From positions 2,501 through 66,500 of the forward strand of contig JASANG010001923.1 in the NCBI GenBank assembly GCA_030248215.1: a DNA stretch of 64,000 nucleotides, in the 5' to 3' direction. The translations under genes and the position numbers were made by a program. Position 1 is the stretch's first letter; every line of letters starts with the position of its first letter. This DNA is from Enoplolaimus lenunculus (Eukaryota > Nematoda > Enoplea > Enoplida > Thoracostomopsidae). Below are positions 11,401 through 19,590 of the stretch, in pieces. Under the pieces are notes generated by a model. That model had not been told where the DNA came from. It searched no databases and saw nothing but the letters and a program-made list of their open reading frames with translations.

Positions 11401-11700
11401 ATATGAGATGTGCAAAAATTGGCTACACACAAAAAAAGTATTTCAGCCAATCCAGTACTGGGATTGAAAACTTAAAAATATTTCAGCCAATCCAGTACTG
11501 GGACTGAAAACTTAAGAATATTTCAGCCAATCAAAAGGTTTGAAACCGGCGTTACTGTTGAATTCTAAAACAAAACTTTTCACCAAGAAGTAAACTAAGA
11601 ATATTTTTGTAGAGTTTCGTTATTGTAGGTTCGGTCGTTGTGGAACAAAATTATACAAAAAGTGAAAAATGTCTGTCTACGCATCTGTGGCAATCGTTAA
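1..11700 (+). CDS. Receptor gene A: Thr-rich stalk + linker + sushi + 7TM (5' end outside window)
   Basis: Partial gene on the + strand, paralogue of the receptor gene at 19591-35571. Exons: Thr-rich (about 1-2182), 4096-4257, 5478-5684, 6023-6042, 6801-6910, 7591-7696, 8104-8269, 9449-9515, 9747-9905, 10888-11056, 11629-11700 (stop). All introns read GT..AG and phases join without a stop from 4096 onward. Internal exon lengths (162, 207, 20, 110, 106, 166, 67, 159, 169 nt) equal those of the paralogue. The product would be a membrane receptor: extracellular mucin-like stalk, one sushi/CCP domain, seven TM helices and a short tail ending RICGNR. By analogy its signal peptide and PAN modules lie upstream of the window. 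The 7TM section carries class B-like marks (Cys before TM3, CWIN in loop 2, LGWYIW..HAL.DV in TM7). Ligand and G protein are unknown. A poly(A) signal AATAAA lies at 11737-11742. Confidence 0.82.
2345..2711. repeat. 45-bp tandem repeat, about 8 copies
   Basis: A unit of about 45 bp centred on TTTCAAGAAACATAAGTCTG is repeated about eight times with few substitutions, inside the intron after the Thr-rich exon of receptor A. Because 45 is a multiple of three, the minus strand stays open as a periodic peptide. I treat that as a by-product of the repeat, not a gene. Confidence 0.85.
3187..3502. mobile_element. Palindromic MITE with GATCCG-rich interior
   Basis: The ends are inverted copies (GTGATGCGGATCGG at the left, CCAATCCGCATCGC at the right), and the interior repeats GATCCGAT-type words on both strands. 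It lies in intron DNA of receptor A. It has no coding capacity. The exact ends and target duplication are uncertain. Confidence 0.5.
4096..4257 (+). CDS. Receptor A linker exon (conserved membrane-distal segment)
   Basis: A 162-nt exon with phase 1 at both ends. Acceptor CTTAGTTTTAG, donor GTATGT. It encodes DSTEELIALLNAATSG.. through ..ELTEDKVPV. It aligns along its whole length with the paralogous exon at 25565-25726 (ESVQELVQLLNSI.. ..PLTEDDIPI). There are no cysteines; it looks helical and charged. I do not recognise a domain. It occupies the place where adhesion receptors would begin a GAIN domain but is far too short for one. Confidence 0.8.
4499..4729. mobile_element. Hexamer MITE copy (8-bp TSD AAAATCGG)
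   Basis: Opposed runs of CCTAAG/CTTAGG hexamers sit between family ends (GCCAATTCC.. and ..CGTTCCGCCC..CATAGGCC). The element is flanked by the 8-bp direct repeat AAAATCGG (4491-4498 and 4730-4737). It lies in the intron between the linker and sushi exons of receptor A. Confidence 0.8.
5222..5475. repeat. (GTT)n/(ATT)n microsatellite abutting a splice acceptor
   Basis: About 250 bp of GTT units with an ATT block at 5376-5430, running directly into TTGTTTTCAG at 5468-5477. It supplies most of the U-rich tract of the sushi-exon acceptor of receptor A. The reading frames across it (poly-Val, Leu, Cys, Tyr) are microsatellite artefacts. Confidence 0.9.
5478..5684 (+). CDS. Receptor A sushi/CCP exon
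   Basis: A 207-nt exon with phase 1 at both ends. It encodes a single complement-control-protein fold with four cysteines: QYCLVP.., ..VAFTCDNG.., ..PLRCAADG.., ..PRPVC. The conserved hydrophobic/Gly pattern of CCP modules is present, though the usual Trp between Cys3 and Cys4 is replaced by Phe. It has two N-glycosylation sequons (NGT, NDT). It is about 65% identical by eye to the sushi exon at 26236-26442. CCP modules usually bind protein or glycan ligands; the partner is unknown here. Confidence 0.88.
6023..6042 (+). CDS. Receptor A 20-nt micro-exon (SFRHPKE)
   Basis: The acceptor CCTATTTCAG and donor GTAAGT flank just 20 nt. Joined to the sushi exon it gives SFRHPKE, the spacer between the last sushi Cys and TM1. 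The paralogue has the same-length micro-exon at 27361-27380 (SFRYPKE). It shifts the phase from 1 to 0. Confidence 0.85.
6284..6335 (-). repeat. 52-bp exact inverted copy of window positions 1-52
   Basis: The reverse complement of 6284-6335 equals 1-52 base for base; the match stops where the (AAC)n tract begins at the window start. It lies in the intron between the micro-exon and the TM1 exon of receptor A. It could be a dispersed repeat, a foldback rearrangement or an assembly join. Confidence 0.85.
6801..6910 (+). CDS. Receptor A TM1 exon
   Basis: A 110-nt exon entered in phase 0 after CTCGTTTTAG and left in phase 2 at GTGTGT. It encodes KPYSAVVTLVTKTAQVLGC followed by TWIIAALSCSLIMFGLLR. 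This is one hydrophobic helix ending in Arg, like class B TM1. No GPS-type cleavage triad (HLT/HLS) precedes it. Confidence 0.85.
7190..7467 (-). mobile_element. Degraded TTAA-type tRNA-core element
   Basis: A diverged copy, in reverse orientation, of the family at 27847-28116. Recognisable parts are ACATGAATATTTTCTATTTC, the reversed tRNA-like core and GAGTTGC..GTGTGAGAAGG at the far end. It lies in the intron between TM1 and TM2 of receptor A. Confidence 0.55.
7591..7696 (+). CDS. Receptor A TM2 exon
   Basis: A 106-nt exon (phase 2 in, 0 out; donor GTGAGT). It encodes ILSPERILQMGQELSLLLAH and then ILILTVLIPKEVLSA. The SLLLAH stretch matches the class B/adhesion TM2 signature (sLLxAhlxfL). 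The paralogous exon at 29850-29955 is the same length and mostly identical. Confidence 0.88.
8104..8269 (+). CDS. Receptor A TM3 exon
   Basis: A 166-nt exon, phase 0 to phase 1. It encodes KIEPRCEIVAITIQYAFIAN and AAFVLLEALNSMSVMLNIVS and continues into intracellular loop 2. Cys at its residue 6 is the conserved TM3-top cysteine expected to pair with the CWIN cysteine of loop 2. The ANAAFxLLEAL pattern matches class B TM3. Confidence 0.9.
8498..8946. mobile_element. Long inverted-repeat element with CATATG words
   Basis: The left end (ATTCACGTTATATAACCGGG, then CAGCTTGGGACACG) and the right end (CCCAGTTATAACGTGAATCC) are inverted copies. The interior contains several ATCATATGAT words. It is related to the longer copy at 50109-50783. 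It lies in the intron between TM3 and TM4 of receptor A and has no coding capacity. Confidence 0.65.
9107..9370. mobile_element. Palindromic MITE (TATATGTCGTAGGC ends)
   Basis: A perfect 14-bp terminal inverted repeat: TATATGTCGTAGGC at 9107-9120 and its complement at 9357-9370. Sub-terminal repeats of GGCCTA and CTGCTATT occur. It lies in an intron of receptor A. Confidence 0.65.
9449..9515 (+). CDS. Receptor A TM4 exon
   Basis: A 67-nt exon (acceptor AATTTCAG, donor GTAAGT). It encodes VSTIATGVTAVFSYGYYKSD and then FS, the core of TM4 followed by the YG..Y start of extracellular loop 2. The paralogous exon at 31146-31212 is the same length. Confidence 0.85.
9747..9905 (+). CDS. Receptor A TM5 exon
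   Basis: A 159-nt exon starting after TTGTTAG and ending AT before donor GTAATG. It encodes CWINYDVSSAYLGCIVPVTL and onward through TM5, then a loop of VESAGVHYVAAVPPAQING... CWIN carries the conserved loop-2 cysteine. Read through without splicing it would stop one codon later (ATG TAA), so the splice is needed to reach TM6. Confidence 0.85.
10158..10734. mobile_element. Hexamer MITE split by a nested TA-flanked MITE
   Basis: The outer element has ends CCCATATATAGAACAGGGC and ..CTGTTCTATACATGGGC, hexamer runs, and near-perfect 8-bp flanks CTTGTTCT / CTTGATCT. Positions 10236-10608 are a second element (see its own entry) inserted into it. It lies in the intron between TM5 and TM6 of receptor A. 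Confidence 0.75.
10236..10608. mobile_element. TA-flanked MITE (CTGTAGTGACCCGAATAAG family), nested
   Basis: The ends (CTGTATTGACCCGAA.. and ..TTATTCGGGTCACTACAG) are inverted copies flanked by TA on both sides. The interior repeats GAGTCC words. A second copy lies at 52778-53205. TA target sites suggest a Tc1/mariner-type transposase in trans. Confidence 0.7.
10888..11056 (+). CDS. Receptor A TM6-TM7 exon
   Basis: A 169-nt exon, phase 2 to 0. It encodes SSLPVKMLLNIISFIIGSYA (TM6) and TTIVFVANITLGWYIWTSHA then LADVQ (TM7). The LGWYIW..HAL.DV ending corresponds to the class B TM7 and start of helix 8. The donor is GTAAAG. Confidence 0.88.
11113..11400. mobile_element. Partial copy of the CATATG inverted-repeat element
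   Basis: It shares with 50109-50400 the end (TATGCGGAATTTCTGTTATAA), the GTCGACGCTGATG segment and GATATTC/CATATGATATTC words. The right end is missing. It lies in the last intron of receptor A. Confidence 0.5.
11435..11545. repeat. 48-bp tandem repeat, about 2.3 copies
   Basis: A unit with core ATTTCAGCCAATCCAGTACT and a GAAAACTTAA tail is repeated in the last intron of receptor A. Each unit contains a TTTCAG acceptor-like word. Confidence 0.75.
11629..11700 (+). CDS. Receptor A last exon: cytoplasmic tail and stop
   Basis: A 72-nt exon after TTATTGTAG, phase 0. It encodes VRSLWNKIIQKVKNVCLRIC then GNR and stop TAA at 11698-11700. It continues HALADVQ of TM7 and matches the paralogous IRAFFTKVARKVRKL.. 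tail in position, phase and basic/hydrophobic pattern, but it lacks the cysteine cluster. AATAAA follows at 11737. Confidence 0.8.
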   Translation, partial: VRSLWNKIIQKVKNVCLRICGNR

Positions 11701-11736
11701 TGAAAACAACCATTGCAAGAAAAGTGTTCCAGTTGG

Positions 11737-11742
11737 AATAAA
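11737..11742 (+). promoter_or_regulatory. Poly(A) signal AATAAA of receptor A
   Basis: A canonical AATAAA lies 36 nt after the receptor A stop codon. Confidence 0.55.
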
Positions 11743-11781
11743 CAAAAGATTATTGTCGGGTTATAAATCATAACATCTTTC

Positions 11782-11977
11782 GGCCCATCTAAACATCAGG
11801 GGCGGAACGTTTTCCAGTGCGACTGGAAATAAGTATAAGCTTAAGTTTTAAACTAATTTTTTTGCTTGGCTTAGGCTTAGGCTTAGGAATATTCTCATTC
11901 ATACGCTTAGGCTTAGGCCTAGGCTTAGGAATAGGCTTATAATAAATAATGTTCCGTCCCTGTTCTTTGTATTGGCC
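11782..11977. mobile_element. Hexamer MITE copy (TSD CATCTTTC)
   Basis: Ends GGCCCATCTAAACATCAGGG and ..CCTGTTCTTTGTATTGGCC, with opposed CTTAGG runs inside. Exact 8-bp flanking duplication CATCTTTC (11774-11781 and 11978-11985). It lies just downstream of receptor A. Confidence 0.8.
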
Positions 11978-12021
11978 CATCTTTCCATGTTAAATGCAAG
12001 ATCGTGCGCACTAAAAGTCTA

Positions 12022-12760
12022 AAACCCTATTCTCACGTGCAAGGTTTTGCGGCAAGAACACAAAGCAACAGCATGCACGACATGTTAGCAGCTGCAGGTT
12101 TTCGCAAAGAAACTTCACCTAGTGCATTTGTCTGAATCTTGAATGAATTTTTAAATAAATAATGTGCAGATGACGGTAATAAATATCAAACATAGCTGTA
12201 AAATTATTAGTTCGGCCAATGGTAATGAATTAATTCGGGTTGCAAGGCTAGTTGTACCTATGACCTAATTCTTGGCTTATATTCATCATGAACTTGCATG
12301 CAGCTGCAAGTTTTTCGAATGAATATTCGAACAAACTTGCAGTTGAAGGTTTCAGGAACAGGAAACATATGCTCGTAAAAAATTTTTACTCGAAATTTCA
12401 TGACTTGGAAATAAAAAAGTAAAAATAGTCTTGTCACCACCGCCGTAGACTGCGAAATATCAAACAAGTTTGATAATGAATTAATTCAAGCTTATTGAAT
12501 AAATTGAAATGTCTGAATTAATTCAAGAAGCACTCAGCAACGTAATTTCTGATTTGCCAATCAAATTCCTCGTACACAAAATTCATGCGGCTTGCAACTG
12601 TGACCACACGTGCGAATTAAATTTACCTAATAGCATGGCTTCCAGTGAATAATTTCAGCTGCAAGAACTTCAAAGCGGGTTTGTGACCGAAGTTGTAAAC
12701 GGAAGTTGCACGTGCAAGTTTTTCCTGCAAACTCATGTACGTGTCAATACGGCTTAAGCC
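12022..12760. mobile_element. Degraded copies of a CACGTGCAAG-ended element
   Basis: It starts with CCCTATTCTCACGTGCAAG and ends ..CACGTGCAAGTTTTTCCTGC and TGTCAATACGGCTTAA. Repeated CTTGCAGCTGCAAG-type words lie between. It resembles the cleaner copies at 29017-29282 and 57239-57717. It may be two overlapping insertions; boundaries are rough. Confidence 0.4.
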
Positions 12761-12964
12761 TAAACCTTCCTGGTCTTCCTACCTTCCGAGTTGCAGTCTC
12801 TGGATTAACCTGAGTCAACAATCGGCTAAGCCATTTCAATAGAAATATTTCAAACCATGTTTCTAACCTGCCTAATTAAAGGAAGACCGTTCGTTAAAAA
12901 TTTTAACTGGAGCGGATTAAAAATTCTCGGAAAGCAGAGAACTCCCTAAATTGTGCGCAAACTT

Positions 12965-13160
12965 CCCATGTAAATATCAGGGGCGGAACGTTTTTCTGTG
13001 GGACTAGAATAGAATAGACTTAAGCTTTTTAGACCAATTTTTTTGCTTGGCTTAGGCTCAGAAATAAACTCATTGTTACCCTTAGAATTAGGCTTAGGCT
13101 TAGGTCTAGGCTTTGGAATATGCTTATAATACTGTTCCGCCCCTGATCTTTACATGGGCC
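12965..13160. mobile_element. Hexamer MITE copy, 'AGGGGCGGAACG' subfamily
   Basis: Ends CCCATGTAAATATCAGGGGC and ..GCCCCTGATCTTTACATGGG, with CTTAGG-type words in both orientations. The flanking duplication is only approximate (GCAAA). Confidence 0.7.
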
Positions 13161-13349
13161 GCAAAGTGCCACAATTTTTCTTGCAAGTATATGGCGCAGG
13201 GTTGCAATATGTGCGGGGAAAACTGAAGCTAAAGTGTATGCTAAAAATTTCTTTACCACGGCCAATTTTTCAATTCAAATTTAATAGTGCCCCCTTCACA
13301 GCAAAGTGTCCTCGTGGCAATTTAATCTTTTCATGACATAAAAGCTGTA

Positions 13350-13352
<3 letters not shown>

Positions 13353-13381
<29 letters not shown>

Positions 13382-13401
13382 AGCTACTACAACTACTAAT
13401 A
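13353..13401. repeat. (ACT)n microsatellite
   Basis: A run of ACT/TAC triplets with one CAG interruption. Confidence 0.8.
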
Positions 13402-13598
13402 CTACTAGCAGTGGCGGTTTCCAAGTTCTGCGGTATACAGAGTACAACTTTATGTATCGGTTTCGATATCGAATTACCGGCATTTCGGTATTTTATCTAC
13501 AGTATCGGACCGGCACAAGATTGGAGATGAATTTTGTTGACTTTCAGACAAACCTGTTACGTACACTACAAAGAGTGACTTACTAAACATAAACAACG

Positions 13599-13797
13599 CA
13601 CTGCAAATAATGGTGAGTCAAATTGAATCTCTTCGAAATAGGCTTTTCCTGACCGCACAAACTGAGCCAAAATTCGACTCTGCCAGAGTCAAATTCGCAC
13701 AATTTGACTTTGGTGCAGTCGAATTTTGACTCAGTTTGTGTAGTCAGGAAAAGCCTATTTCGGAGATTGTCAATTTGGCTCATCATTTTTTTCAGTG
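13599..13797. mobile_element. mariner-like MITE copy 1 (CACTGCAAA ends)
   Basis: The ends are CACTGCAAATAATGG and ..CATTTTTTTCAGTG. The interior is a long palindrome of GAGTCAAATTTGACTC words and AGGCTTTTCCTGAC. The right flank is TA, the left flank CG. Family members at 57335-57543 and 60454-60652 have TA on both sides. Confidence 0.75.
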
Positions 13798-13834
13798 TAG
13801 GCATAAAATAACGGAATATCATATATCTCAGTAA

Positions 13835-13859
13835 ATATATATATATATGTATATATATG

Positions 13860-13890
<31 letters not shown>

Positions 13891-13917
13891 ATGTGTGTAT
13901 ATATATTTATATATATA
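13835..13917. repeat. (TA)n/(TATATG)n simple repeat
   Basis: TATATATATG/TGTGTATATA units of alternating purine-pyrimidine sequence. Confidence 0.85.
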
Positions 13918-14263
13918 AGCCTAAGTTTACGCCTAAGCCAAAGCAAGAATTAAAAAGTTCGCAGTTCCGTCGCTGTTTCATGCATAGGCGAGTGGAGGTT
14001 TTTAGCTAAATGCAGACTTATCAGCAACATGTAAACAGTCAATTGTTCATATACCGTAAGTGTTTTCATTCACCAGACACATTAATTTCTATTGATTACT
14101 TTTGAAAATACAGCATTCAAATGTCAATAGATTTCGCACTTAAATCCTTTCAAAGTATGAACAATTATAAAAATTATAGTCAAATTCTAAAAAAATCAAT
14201 TCCTCTCACTCAAGTTTTTGCAGACCGCCATTAAGCATTGTTAACTGAGATGTAAACAAAATT

Positions 14264-14420
14264 GACCTATGTATAGAACAGGGCAAGATTTGTTTTCCGG
14301 AGGGGCTATAATAGAGTCAGTTTAAGCTTTAGACAAGTTTTTTTGCTTAGACTTAAGCTTAAGGTATAGGCTTAGGAATATGCTTATACTACTGTTCCGG
14401 CCCTGCTCTATACATGGGCC
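14264..14420. mobile_element. Hexamer MITE copy (TSD ACAAAATT)
   Basis: Ends GACCTATGTATAGAACAGGG and ..CCCTGCTCTATACATGGGCC with an exact 8-bp duplication ACAAAATT on each side. It has only one short hexamer run, so it is a compact copy. Confidence 0.82.
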
Positions 14421-14443
14421 ACAAAATTTGTTATTAGCTGAAC

Positions 14444-14619
14444 GGACTAATGTATAAAATAGGGCCGTAATAGTGGCATAAGCATTTTCCTGGGCCGAAA
14501 GCGCAAGAATGAACTTATGCCTTGATTAATCGCAAGCCTAAGCAAAAAATGTTCAAAGTTTCGTTTACTCTGTTGGAGCCCCGCATAAAAACGTTATGCA
14601 CATTAATTTTACATTGGCC
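14444..14619. mobile_element. Degraded hexamer MITE copy
   Basis: The left end TAATGTATAAAATAGGGCCG and right end ..TTACATTGGCC resemble the family. Hexamers are eroded to AAGCCTAAGC remnants. Confidence 0.55.
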
Positions 14620-15009
14620 GATGAATGCAAAGTGTTAGAATTGAGCTCTTGTAGCAATTTAACGCTTGCGTTTAGGTTTTGGCCTGAAATCCAGTCACAT
14701 TATCTGAGCCTTTGTCTGAAATCAAGGTTTGATCATAACGCTAAACCATCAATACGGTTAGTGTTCAACATCTAAGTATTCTTTAACGCCAAAACATTTT
14801 CGTTTAACGGGTGTAATGATGTCAATACCAACAAAAAATTGTTGAAATTTCAAGAATATACTTATATTCTTAATCTTTCATGGCTAAAAAGTTTCGAATT
14901 TCAGACACTAATAGTCTTAAGAAGCTCCGAAATTCACAATGTATACATCATTAATTTCTTATATTCAAGAATATCGCTGCGAATTTAAAACATAAAAATT
15001 TAATATTTC

Positions 15010-15223
15010 GGCCAATGAAAAGAACAAGGTCGGAACGGTATTAAAAGCTTATTTCTAAGCCTAAGCCTTAGCTTAAGCCTAAACATAAGCGTCATATAGA
15101 GCATATTCCTAAGCCTAGGCCTAAGCCTAAGCCTGAGACAAGCAAAAGAATAGTCTAAAGGTTAAGCTTACTATATTCTAGTCCCACAGAACAAACTCTC
15201 CGCCCCAGATCATTACATTATCC
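15010..15223. mobile_element. Hexamer MITE copy (TSD ATATTTC)
   Basis: It starts GGCCAATGAAAAGAACAAGG and ends ..CGCCCCAGATCATTACATTATCC style, with two AAGCCT runs in the same sense. The flanks share ATATTTC. Confidence 0.7.
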
Positions 15224-16145
15224 CATATTTCCAAGAAATAATTGTCTTTATATCAAGCAGAAATTTAACGATTTTATGTAACGATTCTATGAAAACTGGG
15301 GGGTATATGGACTCGACTATTACCAACCAAGCGGAAGAAAACAAAGTCATGTCGCGATGCTCACCCCCTAATAATACTTTTTTTATCTGTATGCAGTCAC
15401 ATAACGCATTAATTCATTTACCTTCCGCGGCTTTACTGGGGTGCTTATAACCGAATTTCGATTTAAATCACGACTCTGAAAGCTTTTCACAAATGTCTGT
15501 CATACCGGTCTAAAATCAGTAAACAGTAAACAATAAATAACGACGCATTTGAAACACTTATTCGAAGAGTCTGTTATGGAAATACACCACTCTGAAACTG
15601 CGTTTGGTCGTAGTGCAGCTTTAACAAAAAACTAGCCAGGGGGCACATTTTCTTATAAAAATGGACCCGGGGGGTGATAAAGTTCCGTAAAACTGGGCGC
15701 TGTTTCATTAAGTTTCACTATAATAATTAGCGGAGAGGGCACATTTTTATATCGAAATTTGTCCTGGGAGCGTATTTTTATATTAAAGTTTGCCAGGGGG
15801 CATAATTTCATGAGGAACGAAATTTTTTGTGACACCGGTGCCCTTGGTCATTTATAAACAAGAGTCAGAGGCAGAGCTCTGTTGCATTCAGTCAATAGGA
15901 GCTATTATTTTATTCGATATTTCGACCGAATTTGTGGGTTTCATCGCTGATAGCTAAAACATTTGCCAACTTTGATTTACAATAACTCATTCAATTTAAT
16001 CGACAACGCCCAGAATATACTTTCTTAAGTGTTGTTGCCAGACTTATACTGCCGAACAATCTTGACTTTGGCCAAGGTGGTTTAGTGTTTAAAATTTCAG
16101 TAGAATTTGAGGTATTGTAATGCTAGTTAAAACATTTGCCAACTT

Positions 16146-16368
16146 GGCTCATGTATAGAACAGGGTCGGATCGTTTTCCGGAGGGGCTATAATAGAGTCA
16201 GCTTAAGCGTTAGAGTAATTTTTGCTTAGGCTTAGGCTTAGGCTTAGGCTTTTAGGCTTAGGAATAGACTCATCCATACGCTTAGGCTTAGGTTTAGGTT
16301 TAGGCTTAGGCTAATAGTCTTCAGAATTTGCTTATACTACTGTTCAGGCCCTGTTCTATACATGGGCC
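16146..16368. mobile_element. Hexamer MITE copy (TSD GCCAACTT)
   Basis: Ends GGCTCATGTATAGAACAGGG and ..CCCTGTTCTATACATGGGCC. Opposed (TTAGGC)n runs inside. Exact 8-bp duplication GCCAACTT (16138-16145, 16369-16376). One of the best preserved copies. Confidence 0.88.
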
Positions 16369-17035
16369 GCCAACTTTAATCGATCATAACTCATGCGGTT
16401 GCAAAACTAGCCTCTTGCTAAAGTGTTTCAGTATTTAAAATTTGACGTTCTGCAATGATTGCTAAAACAAGGTTGATTTTTGCTAAAATATTCAAATTTA
16501 CCGTAAAATGAAAAATTGCGTGCGTTATGATCAACCGAAGTTGGTTTCAACTCAACTACATACATGTTTAGTTTTTAAACCGGTCCATAGCGGTTTAAAG
16601 ACCTTTCAGACTATATATTCAAATTGACCGTCACAGAAAAATTCTACGAGTTATAATCAACCGACATTGAACTCAGCTATATATCAATTTAGCTTTCGGT
16701 TAAGTTGTGGTACAATTACAATACTGAATTTTGACGAATGCAAGACTATCTTTTGCAACAGTAAGTTTACAAGTTAACCGTAATAGTAAAATGACATTAG
16801 TTATGATCAAACGAAGTTGGACTCAACTACCATAACGCAATTTTCGGTTTACACTCAGCTCAAGCTTAGCTTTAGGCTTACCCTTTAAGGGTAATTAGGA
16901 TCAGACTTAGGCTTAGGTTTAGGACCTGATACAAATTTCATAATGTTATTATCATAAACCGAATATTGTTATAGGTTTTTGTGCACGACAAATCTCTTTA
17001 TGCCGGTTTTGAGCTTCTAAACTCACTATTTAGGT

Positions 17036-17398
17036 AAGGTGTTGATGTGGGTTGGATACGGACCTGTCCGTAACATCGACATTGACTCTAGTGTCCACAT
17101 AGATACAAGTATCTACGAGCCGGAGCCGGAACCGGAAAACCAAACATACTTGTTATCGAAAAAAGTGTTTTAAAGCTATTTCATCGGTTTTAATGAGAAA
17201 TTGTGTTTAATTCCTATTAGCGATACGAATTCTTGTGCTGTTGATAACGTAAAAGTGAACTCAAATCAGGATTCGCTAGGAATTACTGAGTGCGATTATT
17301 TTGAAACACATGGTCGTTTTCTGTTTGAACTTAATCTTGAAGACAAGGTTGAAACGTTTGTCTCAACCGGCCGTTATATGCTTATGAATTACCGGTAA
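17036..17398 (+). other. Two unexplained open stretches in intergenic DNA
   Basis: Positions 17036-17173 are open and encode VLMWVGYGPVRNIDIDSSVH and a YEPEPEPENQ segment, ending in TAA. Positions 17201-17398 are open with a Met start (MCLIPISDTNSCAVDNVKVN..) and end at GTAAAA, which could act as a splice donor. Composition is more protein-like than the surroundings, but I recognise no family and see no matching exon in the neighbouring receptors. Orphan exon debris or chance are both possible. Confidence 0.2.
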
Positions 17399-17579
17399 AA
17401 CTAACTTATTTATACGTTTTTAAGATAAACAAGTTTCTAGTGATTTAAAACCTCTACAACTGCTTAGTTTAGTTATGCCAAGTAATTTAGACATTTACTC
17501 TGGATTTACACCTGTGTCAACATTGACACCAATGTCCACATTTGTTATACTATATCGCATAAAATAAAGGTTTTTACCA

Positions 17580-17880
17580 CGGTGTAACCGGATATCTGTT
17601 TCAGTTTCTGTTTTCGGTGAAAATCGGTGTTTGTTTCCGTTTCCGTTATAGAAATTACGGTAATGTTGTTTTTTTTCGCGCGAAATATTACTTATAAAAT
17701 CAAGTATAAAGCGTCAAAAATTCCAATACTTCCGGTATTTTTTTTGTATAAAATTTAACAAAGACCGGTTCATATTGGCACGCCTCAAATGTGATGGCAG
17801 AAAAATAAATCATCTTTTAAACGTTTATGCTTCAATATCCGTTTCCGTTTCCGTAATTTTTATTATCCGTTTACACCCTG
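17580..17880. mobile_element. GGTGTAACCGGATA-ended element
   Basis: The left end GGTGTAACCGGATATCTG and right end ..TATCCGTTTACACCCTG are approximate inverted copies. The interior has TTTCCG words. It is related to 61612-62473 and to an end-like fragment near 32030. Confidence 0.5.
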
Positions 17881-18663
17881 GTTTTACACGCTTTTTAACA
17901 CGAGAAATGTATTGATGCAAGTTTTTACCTTTATAATTCGTTCTATACGAAGTTCTATAACAAAAAAACCAATTTTCCGTTGGCTTTTTTGGAGCCCAAT
18001 GCGTAAGCCTGTCGGTAAGGCTTTCAGTCCATATATCAGCCCTTATTTATAACTTAGCAACTTGTTGTTGTGGTCTTCTGAAAACAACTGCCTAAACCTA
18101 TCGCTGCTCTAAACGATGGCAATTAAAATTTGATGATATTCAGAGCCAAGTTTCCGTTAGTAACGTAAGGTTATACAGTTCAACAATGGTACATGCAAGT
18201 GCAACTAATTATAATTTGGTTTTATTTTGGGGGTATTGGACTGCCTGCACGTTATAATATAAACAACCACTAATTGAGTACAAGAAGTTTACAACAATGA
18301 TGTTATTTATAAATACTTTGTTTAGCATAAACGAAGAGTCACAGCTCATTAACATTTTTGGTACAACGTTGGCATAAATTAGTCTTTTTTTTCGTTTATT
18401 AGTTTGGCAATTGTTCCTGGTGTACTGTTTTCGCCAGCCCAAGCTTGAATAAAAACAATATTTGTCTTAGAAAAAATGAATAAACTTAGCGAGAAGCTAA
18501 ATGCCGCAATATGAAAGGATGTCTTTTTGAAAAATTTAATTTTGTACATCGAATTTTAACCGAGAAACCGGGATATTTAAAAAATTTCAAAATCAGGCCG
18601 TTTTTACGCAAAGACAAGCTTAGTGAATAGTGAGTAAAAGGTTCTTTTGAAGTTTGTTTTGAC

Positions 18664-18746
18664 CAAAGATATTTTCACAATATGGCGTTTGAAACACGAA
18701 AATCGTTTAGTGTTTCAAACGCCATTTTGTGAAATGTATACCTTTG
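18664..18746. repeat. Compact near-perfect hairpin (long stem, 12-nt loop)
   Basis: ACACTAAACG-type loop between arms TATGGCGTTTGAAACAC and GTGTTTCAAACGCCATTTTG. The core arms (18675-18697 and 18710-18732) pair with one mismatch, and pairing continues weakly outward to CAAAG/CTTTG. It could be a tiny MITE or a small-RNA hairpin. No flanking duplication is evident. Confidence 0.6.
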
Positions 18747-19039
18747 TTTGTTAGGCATAGACGCTGTTAAGGCTTTCGAACGTAAGACATAAAATGCTAC
18801 TTGTAGCACCGATATCAAAACTTATTAAAATTTGCGAAAAGCATTTTGTATTTTTGACAACATTCACAACTCACAAATCTTCAGCTAAACTGCAGTTTTA
18901 TTGCTTAATAGTAAAGTTGCAAACTTTAGTTCTTGTCTTTACGCCATTTCCGCTCTTAAAGTTTCTAAATAAAATCGTTTTCTGAATTTGAAAATTTCGC
19001 TTTAATCGCTGAACTCAAATCACTTGTGTTCGACGCATT

Positions 19040-19197
19040 AGCCCATATCAAGGGCGGAACGTTTTTCAGCGCGAATGCAACAGTGTAAGCTTAAGCGTTA
19101 AACTAGTTTTTTCTGGCTAGACTTAGGCTTAGGTTTAGGCATAAGAATGTAAATATTCTTATGTTATTGCAATACGGCTCTGTTCTATACATTGGCC
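19040..19197. mobile_element. Hexamer MITE copy (TSD GACGCATT/GACGTATT)
   Basis: Ends AGCCCATATCAAGGGCGGAA and ..GCTCTGTTCTATACATTGGC. The flanks match at 7 of 8 bases. Short interior with few hexamers. About 400 bp upstream of the receptor B start. Confidence 0.7.
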
Positions 19198-19226
19198 GAC
19201 GTATTTAAGCAAATCATTTCTGTACA

Positions 19227-19480
19227 CACTGTAAATTCCAATGAGTTGATTAATCAATTCAGCTAGCGAGTTTACTTATTTCTGAACTAATATCAGTAAA
19301 CATTAAACTCACTCTGAGTTGAGTTGATTCTTACTCTGATTTGAGCTGATTCTGGGTGAATAGATTAATTAACTCAGAATGAATTGAATCAACTCAAAAT
19401 TCTGAGTTCTGATAGTCCTAACTCAAACTGAGCGATTCAACTCATTCTGAGTTAAAATCAACTCACTGAAATTTACATTG
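19227..19480. mobile_element. MITE with GAGTTGATT palindromes upstream of receptor B
   Basis: The terminal inverted repeat is about 24 bp (CACTGTAAATTCCAATGAG / CTCACTGAAATTTACATTG) and the interior repeats AACTCAGA and TCTGAGTT. A truncated relative lies at 63826-63965. It ends about 110 bp before the first ATG of receptor B, so it may overlap the promoter or 5' UTR. Confidence 0.65.
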
Positions 19481-19590
19481 CATATAACACTTTTGTCAGT
19501 CAGTGAATTTTGTAAACAAATTAAACTATAAATATAATGAATGCAACGGTGTAACTCAAACTGCTACAAAAGTTAAACATCCGTTTAGCA

